Origin: Pseudomonas sp. Fl4BN1 | Lineage (GTDB): Bacteria; Pseudomonadota; Gammaproteobacteria; Pseudomonadales; Pseudomonadaceae | Reading direction: 5' to 3' | DNA length: 64,000 bases | Assembly (NCBI RefSeq): GCF_009908285.1 | Contig: NZ_JAAARM010000014.1 | Coordinates: forward strand, 1-64,000 | Shown: piece after piece, positions 51,995 to 60,960 of the stretch | Numbering within the stretch: position 1 is the stretch's first letter | Layout: every line of letters begins with the position of its first letter | The notes under the pieces: generated by a model | Told to the model about the DNA's origin: nothing | Database searches by the model: none | Seen by the model: only the letters and a program-made list of their open reading frames with translations | Program-made: the position numbers and the translations under genes

Positions 51995-54900
51995 TCATGG
52001 TGTTTGCTGGTCGATGCCGGCTTGCAGCAGTTGACTGTCACTATGGCCGCCGACACGCAGCGGGCCCAGGTTGAACAACTGGTCCTTTTGAGTGGCGTCG
52101 TCCTGTTTGCGGGTCAGTTCGGTACCGCTGGCGAGCGCTACGTTGACCGGGGATTTCGACAGGTTGACCCCGGCGTCGACGCGATAGTCCGAACCGGCCA
52201 GGGCCGTGCTGCTGACCTTGGAACCGCCCAGCTCGACATGGCCCTCGCTGGCACCGATGCGTGCACCGGTGAGCTGGGTTGCGCCGTTCACCCGCAGGTT
52301 GACTCCTTGTTGACCACTGATGCCCGAGGCTTGCTCCACGCTGTTCTTGCCCGCGTGGCTGAAGCTCAGGTTCAAGGTCGGGGTGTAGGAGGTCTTGCCG
52401 CTCTTGTCGCCGAACAGCACGCCTTCGGCAGTGTTGGCCACCTGGCTGCCGGTGCTGTTCTTCTCGCTGACCGAGTAGCTGTCGCTGGTTTTTGGCCAGA
52501 AGCGCTCCTTCAGGCTGGAGAAACGATTACCCACGGCGTCGGCTTTATCGGCCAGGTAGTTCTTGGCCTTGTCCACGCCATTGCCGAAGGCGCCACGGGG
52601 CTCCGGATTGACATCGTAGCTGCCGCTGCGGCTGAGTTTCTCACCCAGACGCTCCTTGGCGTCGCTGGCCTTGGCAACCACTGTGTCCTTGGCCGAGCTG
52701 AGTTTGTCCACGCCCTTGTCGACGGCGTTTTCCAGCTTCTCGCGGTGCTTGTCGAAGCCTTTCTCGGCCTTGGCCTGCAAGCTGTCCTTGAGCGGGCCGG
52801 CAGGTTTGCTCAGCTTGCTCACCAGGCCCGGCTGGTTTTTTGCCACGTCCAGTTTGGCGTCGATATTGACCTGGGTGCTGCGCGACTGGTCCTGACGGCT
52901 TTCGACATTGAGGTCGCCGCCGATCACCCCGTCGACTCGCTGAGCGTCGATGCGGGCACCGGCCAGATGCACGTCACCGGCACTGTTGAAGGTCACCTGA
53001 TCGGCTTTGATCAGACTGTTGTGCTGGGTGGTGCTCTGACGCTGGTCGACGTCGATCTTGACCCGGGCATTGATCCCGCGGTCGATCTTCGGCGAGTCGT
53101 GTTCACCGGCATCGGCCAGGGTGGTCTTGCCCAGGTTTGCCCCTGCGCCCAAGTTCAGGCCCCAGTTGTTGTGGGCCAGGGTGGACTGCGCCGACTCCTG
53201 ATAGATGCCGCCCTGGGCTGCATCCAGGACCACCTTGGCGGCGTCGATCCGCGTGCCCTGCAAGTGAATCGCACTGTCGCCGCTGGCGGCGCTGCCCAGG
53301 AGGACCGTGCCCTGGCTATAGAGTTGGCCGCCGTGCTGGCTCTGGTCATTTTCAGAGACCCGGCCAATGTTGAAGTTGGCGCTGAAGTTGGCGCTCTTGC
53401 CGCTGCTTTGTTCGCTGCTGGTTTTGCCGCCACCTGCCGTGAGGCCGCCGCCCAGGTTGCTGCCCTGGCTGCTGTGGGTGTCGACTGCGGCCTGCAAGTC
53501 GAGCTTGCCACCGGCGTTCAGACTGATATCGCCGGTGGGGCGCGCGGCGTTGCCGATCTGTGTGCCCTGCAGCGTCATGCCGGCGCCGCTGTGCAACTGA
53601 ATCGGTCCCTGGCCCTGGATACTGGCAACTCGCGCTTGGCTGTCCTGCTGGTCCAGGGTCTTGTGATCCAGTTGCAGCCCGGCGCCGAGGTTGAAGTTGG
53701 TACCGCTGCTGCCTGGCATCGTGCCCAGGCTCAGCGAGGCATCGCCACGCAAGCTGGAGTTGCTGCTGCTTTGGCGGTCATTGGCCTGGTTCAGCGCCAG
53801 CTCACCACCGGTCTTTATGCTCACCCCGGCTTGGCCGCCATTGAACTGGCTACCTTCGAAGCGCCCGTCGCCCGCGAGCTTGATGTCCACGCCTTGGCTG
53901 CCAGCGTAGCTGCCCACCTGGGCTTTTTCGCTGCTGCTGGTGACGGTGCTGCTGCCGCCGGCACCGCTGCCGCGGATATTCAGGTCCTCACCGGTATTGG
54001 TGTAGACCCGTACGCCGGCCTTGGCGTCCACGGCCTGTTCGCTGCTGCTGTGGGTATTGCTGGCGGCACTGGCCAGCAGGCTGTCGGCGCTGATCTTCAC
54101 GGCGCCGTCGGTGGCGCTGTACTGGGTGCCTTGATCACGCAGTTGTCCGTCGACCTTGACGTCGACCTGGCCGCCGCTCAACTGGCTGACCACGGCATTG
54201 CTGGTGCTTTCGCTGCGCTGGCGGTTCTGGTGGCTGACATCCACATCGAGCCCGATGTTGGGCTGTTCCAGGGCATCAAGCACTCCGGGCTGGTGGAACT
54301 TGCGCTGTGCCACTCCCTGGATGGCTTTCTCGATCGGCCGGGTGACACCCTTGTATTCGACATTGGCGCCGACATCCACCGCCCAGTTGTTCTCCTGGTG
54401 CTGGCTGCTTTCGCTGTTGTGCGCGGCCTTGTTATCGATCTCGGCGGCGTTGACTTGCAGCGCGCCACCGGCCTTGACCTGGGCACCTTCAGTGCTCAGA
54501 CGGTTGCCGGCATTGATGGTCAGGTTGCCACTGGCGGCGACGCTGCTGGTCTGGGCGGTGGTCTTGCTGCTGCTGTCCTGGCTGCTGTTGTGAGCCACTT
54601 CCACGCCATTGCCGGCCCGGTCCAGGCCGCCGGTGTAGTAGAAACCGCCGCCGGTGGTGGTGCTGTCGCTGCGTTTCTCTTGGGTGTTGTCCGAAGCCAG
54701 CAACTGCACATTCTTCCCGCTCAGGCTGACATCGCCAGCCGTTGCCGCCAGGTTGCTGCCCTCGACACGCAGATCGGCGCCGGCGCTGACCGCCAGGGTG
54801 CCGCCGCTGAGGCTGGAGGCCTGCTGTCGGGTGCTGTCAGTGCTCTCGTTGCGCTGTTCATCCTGGTAGCGCACGCCGGCCCGGTACTGAGTGGTGCCCG

Positions 54901-56953
54901 GGGCATTTTCCTTGGCGTAAGCGTCGAAGCCGCGGGTTTGGGTGCTGGTGTTGCTGTGTTGGGTATCTTCGGCTGCCGCGACTTTGACGGTGCCGTCGGC
55001 GCTGGCGTCGAGGTGGCCCTTGGCAGTGACCTGGGAACCGCTGATGGTCAGGTCCTCGGCACTGTGCAACTTGAGGTTGCTGTCCGAGCGCAGTTGGCTG
55101 CTGACGGTGCTGCTGCCCTTGTTCTGCTGGCGGCTCTCGTCCTTGGCGATGCCGAAGAACTTGCTGTCTTTGCTGTGGTTGTTGCTGTGGGAGGTGTCTT
55201 GCACGCCATCGATGGTCAGTGAGCCCTTGTCGCTGACGACGCTGGCCTCGGTACCGCCGCGGACCTGGCTGCCGCTGACGCGGACGCTGTCGGCGCGGAC
55301 GATCAGCTTGCCGTCGGCATTGACCTTGCTGCCTTGGTTTTCGATCTTGCCCTGGTCGCCGTCGGCGTTCTTGCCGAAGAAACCACCACCCACCAGGTCG
55401 CCGGAGTAACGCTGGTTGCTCTGGCTCTGTTGACGGCTGGCGCTGTTGATGTCGACGTCCTTCGCGGCCAGCTCAATGTCGCCTTTGCTGTGCAGATCGG
55501 CACCTTGCAGTTGCAGCGTTTGCTCACTGCTCAGTTTCAGCTGACTGCCGGCCTTGAGTTGGCTGGTGACGCTGCGTTGCTCACTGCTGGCGGTGTCCCA
55601 GTTCTCCTTCCACAGGTGCTTGCGATGCTGGCCCTGGTCGCGCTGGGTGTGGGTTTCGGTGGCTGCCGTCAGCCGCAGATCGCCGCCGCTGTTGGCTTTC
55701 AGGCGATTACCGGCTTCGACGCTGCTGCCCTGGATTTCTGTATGGGCACCGGAATTCAGCTCGGCATCGTGCTGTGCCACCACTTTGTTTCCGTGCTGGC
55801 GGGTGTCGCTGTCGGTCTCGGTGCGGTCGTAGGTTTCCCAGGTAATGCCGATAGTGCTTTTGTCCCACTGTTGGCGTTTTTCCTGGAGCTTGCGGCTTTC
55901 GATGCTGCTCAGGGTCAGGTTGCGCCCAGCATCGAGCTTGACGTTGCGGCCGCTGACATCGGTAGCTGCCAGGGTCAGATCCTTGGCTCCGTGCAGCTCG
56001 ATATCGCCCTGGCTGCGAACGCCGGCGCGGATGGCGTCGAGGCTGTTGTCCACAGCCTGGCCGCGGATGTCGAGGTCGCCGGCGGAACTCAGCTTGACCC
56101 CGTCACGACCGTCCACCTGGACCGCGCCGACGCGCACTCCGGCGCCTTCGGCGGTGCTGACGATGTTGATCCGTCCGGCTTGCATTGCGCCGAACAGACT
56201 GGCGTCGATGCGTTGCTCCTGGGCGCGACTGCTCGGATCGACATTCAGGACCTTGCCGCTGGGGTAGTCCAGCTGGTTACGGCCAACGGTCACATTCAAC
56301 TGGTCGCGGGCCTTGAGCTCGCCCTTGCTGTCGATACGTGGCGCGATCAGGTTGATTGAACCTTCGGCATTACGCAGTCCGCCGGCGTGGATATTCAACT
56401 GGCCCTGGGCGCCCTGGGTGTTGAGTCCTTGCAACTTGCCGTCCTGGAGTTCCGGGCGACCGACCACCAGGCTGGCGTTCGGGGTGTTGATGAAGCTGCC
56501 GCCGTTGACCGAGATACCGTTGGGGTTGGCCAGCACGAAGTCGGCGGCACGGCCGAAGATTTCCTGGGCGCCGTTGAGTTGCGAGGCGTTTTGGCTGATC
56601 ACCTCGTTGAGAATCACGCTGGCCGCCTGGCCCTGGAACTGCGCGTTGGCCGCCAGTTGCCCGGCCAATTGCGACTGCCCGGCCTGCAAGGCATTGTTCA
56701 GTACCACACCCTGCTGCCCGACGTTGTAGTCGATGAATTGGTTATGGGACAGGCCGCCGGCATTGGGCGCGACGATATTGACGATGGGCACGCCGCCCTG
56801 GTTTTGCAGGATCGGGGTGCCGCCGGGGCCTCCCACCACGGTGATCCCGCCGGCAAGCGCCAGGGGCAGATGGGACGCCAGCAGCAGGCCGGCGATGGTC
56901 CAGCGCAATGTACCCTGGGGTGAAAGGTGAAACCTATGAGTGTTGTCAGGCAT
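51995..56953 (-). CDS. TpsA exoprotein, haemagglutinin/haemolysin type (ShlA/ExlA-like)
   Basis: 1652-aa secreted protein of the two-partner secretion type. A signal peptide (residues 1-34, cut at LALAG) is followed by the TPS secretion domain (about 35-260) with the diagnostic LANPNGISVNGG motif near residue 143. Long beta-helical haemagglutinin repeats follow (about 300-1360; many S-GQL-x-A-G-D-L-x-L units), then a charged helical insert (about 1365-1490, KAEKGFDKHREKLENAVDKG and relatives), and a final beta region. There is no cysteine in the whole protein. One RGD tripeptide occurs at 1069-1071. I see no CDI-type toxin (no VENN motif) and no immunity gene. Length and partner match ShlA/HpmA and the Pseudomonas exolysin ExlA; cytolysin or adhesin is possible. 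It follows tpsB in one operon. Confidence 0.9.
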   Translation of the reverse strand: MPDNTHRFHLSPQGTLRWTIAGLLLASHLPLALAGGITVVGGPGGTPILQNQGGVPIVNIVAPNAGGLSHNQFIDYNVGQQGVVLNNALQAGQSQLAGQLAANAQFQGQAASVILNEVISQNASQLNGAQEIFGRAADFVLANPNGISVNGGSFINTPNASLVVGRPELQDGKLQGLNTQGAQGQLNIHAGGLRNAEGSINLIAPRIDSKGELKARDQLNVTVGRNQLDYPSGKVLNVDPSSRAQEQRIDASLFGAMQAGRINIVSTAEGAGVRVGAVQVDGRDGVKLSSAGDLDIRGQAVDNSLDAIRAGVRSQGDIELHGAKDLTLAATDVSGRNVKLDAGRNLTLSSIESRKLQEKRQQWDKSTIGITWETYDRTETDSDTRQHGNKVVAQHDAELNSGAHTEIQGSSVEAGNRLKANSGGDLRLTAATETHTQRDQGQHRKHLWKENWDTASSEQRSVTSQLKAGSQLKLSSEQTLQLQGADLHSKGDIELAAKDVDINSASRQQSQSNQRYSGDLVGGGFFGKNADGDQGKIENQGSKVNADGKLIVRADSVRVSGSQVRGGTEASVVSDKGSLTIDGVQDTSHSNNHSKDSKFFGIAKDESRQQNKGSSTVSSQLRSDSNLKLHSAEDLTISGSQVTAKGHLDASADGTVKVAAAEDTQHSNTSTQTRGFDAYAKENAPGTTQYRAGVRYQDEQRNESTDSTRQQASSLSGGTLAVSAGADLRVEGSNLAATAGDVSLSGKNVQLLASDNTQEKRSDSTTTGGGFYYTGGLDRAGNGVEVAHNSSQDSSSKTTAQTSSVAASGNLTINAGNRLSTEGAQVKAGGALQVNAAEIDNKAAHNSESSQHQENNWAVDVGANVEYKGVTRPIEKAIQGVAQRKFHQPGVLDALEQPNIGLDVDVSHQNRQRSESTSNAVVSQLSGGQVDVKVDGQLRDQGTQYSATDGAVKISADSLLASAASNTHSSSEQAVDAKAGVRVYTNTGEDLNIRGSGAGGSSTVTSSSEKAQVGSYAGSQGVDIKLAGDGRFEGSQFNGGQAGVSIKTGGELALNQANDRQSSSNSSLRGDASLSLGTMPGSSGTNFNLGAGLQLDHKTLDQQDSQARVASIQGQGPIQLHSGAGMTLQGTQIGNAARPTGDISLNAGGKLDLQAAVDTHSSQGSNLGGGLTAGGGKTSSEQSSGKSANFSANFNIGRVSENDQSQHGGQLYSQGTVLLGSAASGDSAIHLQGTRIDAAKVVLDAAQGGIYQESAQSTLAHNNWGLNLGAGANLGKTTLADAGEHDSPKIDRGINARVKIDVDQRQSTTQHNSLIKADQVTFNSAGDVHLAGARIDAQRVDGVIGGDLNVESRQDQSRSTQVNIDAKLDVAKNQPGLVSKLSKPAGPLKDSLQAKAEKGFDKHREKLENAVDKGVDKLSSAKDTVVAKASDAKERLGEKLSRSGSYDVNPEPRGAFGNGVDKAKNYLADKADAVGNRFSSLKERFWPKTSDSYSVSEKNSTGSQVANTAEGVLFGDKSGKTSYTPTLNLSFSHAGKNSVEQASGISGQQGVNLRVNGATQLTGARIGASEGHVELGGSKVSSTALAGSDYRVDAGVNLSKSPVNVALASGTELTRKQDDATQKDQLFNLGPLRVGGHSDSQLLQAGIDQQTP

Positions 56954-57054
56954 GAGAACCTCGTTCTAAGTGGGTGAGCCGAGCGTTGCTTTATCGGGTG
57001 CAACGGCGCGTGGTGCTCAGGTTCGTCGGTTGATTCAGGCTAAGCAGCGGTGGG

Positions 57055-58779
57055 TCAAATCTGCAGGCTGATCCTGGCCAGCCAGACTTCCGGTTCCGGG
57101 CGAAAGTGTTCCGGGGTGTTCAGGCTGCGTTGGTAGTCGAGGTCGAGCTGGAGGTTTTTCCAGGCCAGGTTGATTCCGGCGCTGGCGCCGCTCAGGTGTT
57201 GGCTTTGGGCTCCGTGCTTGGCCTTGATCCAGCCGTTGTCCAGGCCCAGGCGTGGGGTGATCTTCACTGGCAGATCGTTGCTCAGCGGCAGGCGCAGGGT
57301 GTTGCGCCAGACCCCGCCGATGGCGCCGGAGGCACTGTTTACGCGGTAGCCGCGAACCGCCGAATCGTCGGTGCCCAACAGCTGTTCGATAGCCGGCAAC
57401 GGGTCCGGGCTGTACTGCAGGGACAACTGGCTCTGCCACTGCCAGCGTTGTGCGCCCCACTGGCCATTGCGCCACTGGCTGAGACCCGCGCGGTACTTGC
57501 GAAATTGCGCCTGGGGCAGGTTGCGCTGCACCTGCTGCGAATCACGGTCGGCACCGAACCAGGTCAGGCCCTGGGCGTAATTGACATCCAGGTTCCATAC
57601 CGCGCTGTTGAGCCAGAACAGGTTGAGCCCGGCCTCGGCCACGGTCAGGGTAGGGCTCTGGATCTGCAGGTGGGCTTTTTGCAGGTAGCTGTCGACGTCC
57701 TTGTAGGCCAGTTGCAGGTTGGCGCTGAGCTGGTGGCTCTGATCGCGCCACAGCACCCGGTCGGCGCGGCCGCTGACCATGTCGGTACGGCCGCTGTTGT
57801 ACAGGGTGGTGCGAGCCAGCTTGAGCGGCGCGCGGTATTCGGCGTGGCTGGCGAACAGGCTGTAGGTCCAGTAACCGTAGGGCACCGAATAGAACAGGCT
57901 GCTGCTGCGGCTGTAGCGCGGGCCGTGGTTGAGGGTGTCGCTGTAGTTCAGGTTCAGCGCGTCGTTGATTTGCAGTGGGCTGTCGAAGTTGAGGTTGACC
58001 GATTGCCGATCACGGCCGGTGCCGGCGCTGCCGAGGTTATCCACGCCGAGCCCAAGCCCCCAACGGGCAGCGCTGCTGCGCGAACGCAGAATGATCCGCG
58101 AGGCTCCAGGTTCGCTGCCGGGAGCGATGTCGGCGGTCAGGTCCAGGGAGCGCAGGCGGTTCAACTGGTCCAGGCCCTGTTCCAGGTCCCGCAGGTTCAG
58201 GGGCTCGCCGAGCATGCCCGGGAACGCTCCGCGCAAGGAGACTGGCAGGCTCTGGTCAGCCAGCTCGATGGCTTCGACGTAGCCTTCCTCTATCAGGATA
58301 TCCAGGCTGTGTCCGGCCACCGGGGTGCTGGCCAGGTACGGGCGGCTGGCGATGTAGCCGGCTTCGACATAGAAACGGGTGATGGCCGCCAGCAGTTGGT
58401 TGATCTGATTGATCCCCATGCAGGGTGCCACGTATGGCTTGATGTAGTCGTTGAGCCGGGTTTTGCTGAACAGGCTGACGCCGCCAATGCGGGTGCCGCT
58501 GAAGGGCCAGCAACGCGTATCGCTAGTGGTTTGTTCCGGCAGGCTCGGGGTGGCGGGGGTGCTGCTGAAACTGCCACGCTGCATCTGCCGCTGGCGCTGT
58601 TCCAGTTGCAGTTGTTGCAGGTCTCGTTGCTGTTGCTGCTGCAGGCGCAGGGCTTCCTGTCCTGGTTGCAGGTCGTCGCCCAAGGCTGACGGCAAGTAGG
58701 TCAGGCCAAGCAGCAGTCCCAGGCACCAGCCGCTGGTGTGGGTGAGAAGGGAGCGGTCAGTGCGTAATGAATAGGGCAC
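57055..58779 (-). CDS. TpsB outer-membrane transporter (ShlB/FhaC/ExlB type)
   Basis: 574-aa outer-membrane protein that exports the TpsA next to it. A signal peptide (residues 1-35) is followed by a Gln-rich segment (QQQQRDLQQLQLEQRQRQMQ), two POTRA-like domains (about 80-240, with YVEAGYIASRPYL and LVEEGYVE-like strands), and a 16-strand barrel (about 250-574). The barrel bears the VRGY motif of the secretion loop (DDSAVRGYRVNS) and ends with the aromatic-type strand VWLARISLQI. The start is a GTG with AAGGA 6 nt upstream. The gap to tpsA is 101 bp. The family pattern is a transporter dedicated to its one exoprotein. Confidence 0.94.
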   Translation of the reverse strand: MPYSLRTDRSLLTHTSGWCLGLLLGLTYLPSALGDDLQPGQEALRLQQQQQRDLQQLQLEQRQRQMQRGSFSSTPATPSLPEQTTSDTRCWPFSGTRIGGVSLFSKTRLNDYIKPYVAPCMGINQINQLLAAITRFYVEAGYIASRPYLASTPVAGHSLDILIEEGYVEAIELADQSLPVSLRGAFPGMLGEPLNLRDLEQGLDQLNRLRSLDLTADIAPGSEPGASRIILRSRSSAARWGLGLGVDNLGSAGTGRDRQSVNLNFDSPLQINDALNLNYSDTLNHGPRYSRSSSLFYSVPYGYWTYSLFASHAEYRAPLKLARTTLYNSGRTDMVSGRADRVLWRDQSHQLSANLQLAYKDVDSYLQKAHLQIQSPTLTVAEAGLNLFWLNSAVWNLDVNYAQGLTWFGADRDSQQVQRNLPQAQFRKYRAGLSQWRNGQWGAQRWQWQSQLSLQYSPDPLPAIEQLLGTDDSAVRGYRVNSASGAIGGVWRNTLRLPLSNDLPVKITPRLGLDNGWIKAKHGAQSQHLSGASAGINLAWKNLQLDLDYQRSLNTPEHFRPEPEVWLARISLQI

Positions 58780-59545
58780 TTGGCATCCTTACTGTAAAAA
58801 AGACCAAGTGACGAACAACCAGGAGGCCGGTCATGGGGCTCAAGTAGTACGTCGCTTTTAGTTCTGCTCTGTGAACATGAGATGCCGTCGATATGTATAT
58901 CGGTGGGTCAGTGTTCAAGTGCGCGAGAGTGACAGTTCCTGAGTAAGTGCCGGGTAAGTCAGTGCAAATTCAGGTATGACAAAAGGGTTGAGTGGGTTGA
59001 GTTGGAAACGTTACAGCGCAGAGCAAAATTAATTTCCGGAGGGGGCGGCTAGCGGGGAAATATCCTGTTGAAATCGAGACTATCTGAAACTAAAAACTCA
59101 ATTTGTACGTAAATTGTAAATGCATAGAAGGCTAACAAAGTTTGAGCGGTGTCCTTGATTGGCAAGGGGTGTAGCGAGGAGTGTGGGTTTTTGAAAGGTA
59201 GGATGTTTGGTTGAATGATCAATGAGGTGTTTAATTCTGTGATTGCATGCAGTTATTTCGAACCAGAGTTATTTTGATTTTTGCTAGTTGGTTTCATTAA
59301 CTGAGTTGTTGCTCTATTTCTTGATTCTCTAGTTTGATCATTGTTGATAAGGGTTTTCCTTAGATACGTAATGCCGAACTATTTCTATGTTTTTCTCAGT
59401 GTTTTCCCAGTGAAGGCCCACTCGTCATTAGTTTGAAGGCGGGTGCGTCGACTGCTGGGGGTAGGGGAATCCCTTAGTGCTGGATTGGATGTCGCAGGAC
59501 ATATCAAGCACCTGGCGCAGTGGCCAGGCGCTTGAGTTCCAAGGG
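58780..59545. other. AT-rich region upstream of tpsB
   Basis: 766 bp without a convincing gene. Base composition is clearly more AT-rich than the neighbours from about 58830 to 59410, with runs such as GAAATATCC and TTGATTTTTGC. The tpsB promoter should be here, and the right end holds the dgt terminator hairpin. No IS, tRNA or repeat was recognised. Confidence 0.55.
59506..59533 (-). terminator. hairpin after dgt
   Basis: AGCACCTGGC and GCCAGGCGCT (one G-T pair) form a 10-bp stem with a 6-nt loop within 15 bp of the dgt stop. The U-run is poor. Confidence 0.45.
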
Positions 59546-60877
59546 TTACTGCGGGCTTGAGCGCCCGGTCATTTCCCGGGCCATTTCGCTGGCGTAGCTG
59601 TCGGTCATGCCGGCGATGAAGTCGATCATCCGCAGGAACGAGGTGTGCAGCGGCCAGTGTGGATCCGGTGCGTTGTTGCCCAGCAGATCGAGAATCCGTC
59701 GGTTCTTGAACGACGGGGTTTTGCCGCCATGCTGTTCCAGCGCTGCGCCGCAGAAGGAGTTCAGCAGGATCTCCAGGGTGGTGTAGGCGCCGATCTCGTG
59801 CAGGGTCTTGCGTTTGTCCTGGAAGATTTTCTTGCGCGCAATGTCCTTGGCGTTGAGCACGCAACGCTTGGCCGGGCCGTGCATATGCTCCACCAGGTCG
59901 CCATGCAGGGTGCCGGCCAGCAGGGCGTCCTGCTGTTCGACGAAGGCCCGGGCGGCGGCGTTGGTCAGGTGTTCGATGGCCTTGCCCCGGAGGATCGCCA
60001 AGCGTCGCCGGCGAGAATCCCCCGGGCCCAGCTGGCGATAGGTTTCCGGCAGGTCGTCGCCCACCAGTCCCAGCAGCAGCGCCTCGACTTCGGCGTACTC
60101 CAGCAGCTCCATTTCCAGGCCGTCTTCAAGGTCGATCAGGGCGTAGCAGATGTCGTCCGCAGCCTCCATCAGGTACACCAGCGGGTGCCGCGCCCAGCGC
60201 TGTTCCTCCAGTTGTGGCAGGCCCAGCTTGTGGGCGATCTGTTCCAGCAGTGGCAGTTCGCTCTGGTAGCAGCCGAACTTGTGCTTCTTGTAGCCCAGGG
60301 AGTCGGCATGGCGCGCGGTCCAGGGGTATTTCAGGTAGGTACCCAGAGTGGCGTAGGTCAGCCGGGTACCGCCGTCGAACTGATGATATTCAAGCTGGGT
60401 CAAGACCCGGAAACCCTGGGCATTGCCTTCGAAATTGAGGAAGTCCTGGCGTTCTGCCTCGCTCATTGCATCCAGCCAGCCACGCCCGGCGGCCTGCTGG
60501 AACCAGTGTCGGATGGCGTCCTCACCGGAGTGACCGAAAGGCGGGTTGCCAATGTCGTGGGCCAGGCAGGCAGATTGCACCACCATCCCCAGATCGCTGG
60601 GCTCGCACCAGTCGGGCAGGGCGCCGCGCAGGGTCTCGCCGACGCGCATGCCCAGTGAGCGACCGACGCAGCTGACTTCCAGGGAGTGGGTCAGGCGGGT
60701 GTGGATATGGTCGTTGCTGGACACCGGGTGCACCTGGGTCTTGCGCCCCAGGCGGCGGAAGGCGCCGGAAAATATGATGCGGTCATGGTCTTTGTGGAAA
60801 GGGCTACGGCCAAGTTCTTCCGGGCTGTGCACTGGCTTTCCGAGGCGTTCGCGGTTGAGCAGGGTCTGCCAATCCAA
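59546..60877 (-). CDS. dgt: deoxyguanosinetriphosphate triphosphohydrolase-like protein
   Basis: 443-aa HD-domain dNTPase. The metal and catalytic residues lie in HIHTRLTHSLEVSCVGRSL and SACLAHDIGNPPFGHSGEDAI, with DDICYALIDLEDGLEM further on. It hydrolyses dNTP to deoxynucleoside and triphosphate, adjusting nucleotide pools and phage resistance. The best start is a TTG at 60877 with GGAGAG 8 nt upstream, which gives the family N-terminus (DWQTLLNRERLGKP). No ATG or GTG is better placed. The reading frame stays open upstream right through the REP array to 61636, but nothing there resembles the family. Confidence 0.93.
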   Translation of the reverse strand: MDWQTLLNRERLGKPVHSPEELGRSPFHKDHDRIIFSGAFRRLGRKTQVHPVSSNDHIHTRLTHSLEVSCVGRSLGMRVGETLRGALPDWCEPSDLGMVVQSACLAHDIGNPPFGHSGEDAIRHWFQQAAGRGWLDAMSEAERQDFLNFEGNAQGFRVLTQLEYHQFDGGTRLTYATLGTYLKYPWTARHADSLGYKKHKFGCYQSELPLLEQIAHKLGLPQLEEQRWARHPLVYLMEAADDICYALIDLEDGLEMELLEYAEVEALLLGLVGDDLPETYRQLGPGDSRRRRLAILRGKAIEHLTNAAARAFVEQQDALLAGTLHGDLVEHMHGPAKRCVLNAKDIARKKIFQDKRKTLHEIGAYTTLEILLNSFCGAALEQHGGKTPSFKNRRILDLLGNNAPDPHWPLHTSFLRMIDFIAGMTDSYASEMAREMTGRSSPQ

Positions 60878-60960
60878 GGCGGGGTCTCTCCGAAAAAAAA
60901 CTGAGGCGCCCAGCTTCCGGGTTCCCGGGCGTGGCCGCAAGAGGGGCGTTGCCCGCGCTG

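Noticed and set aside
51995..52600. Contact-dependent inhibition toxin at the TpsA C-terminus
   Set aside because: No VENN-type junction, no toxin-like globular domain and no small immunity gene after the stop; a terminator hairpin follows at once.
51944..55222. Very long rightward open frame (1092 codons) opposite tpsA
   Set aside because: It is antisense to a well supported exoprotein; the repetitive, GC-rich codon pattern of tpsA leaves the complementary frame open. The translation is low-complexity and has no domain, start context or neighbour support.
57106..58689. Rightward frame of 527 codons opposite tpsB
   Set aside because: Antisense shadow of the outer-membrane transporter, rich in Val/Gln/Ala/Gly with no recognisable motif or ribosome-binding site.
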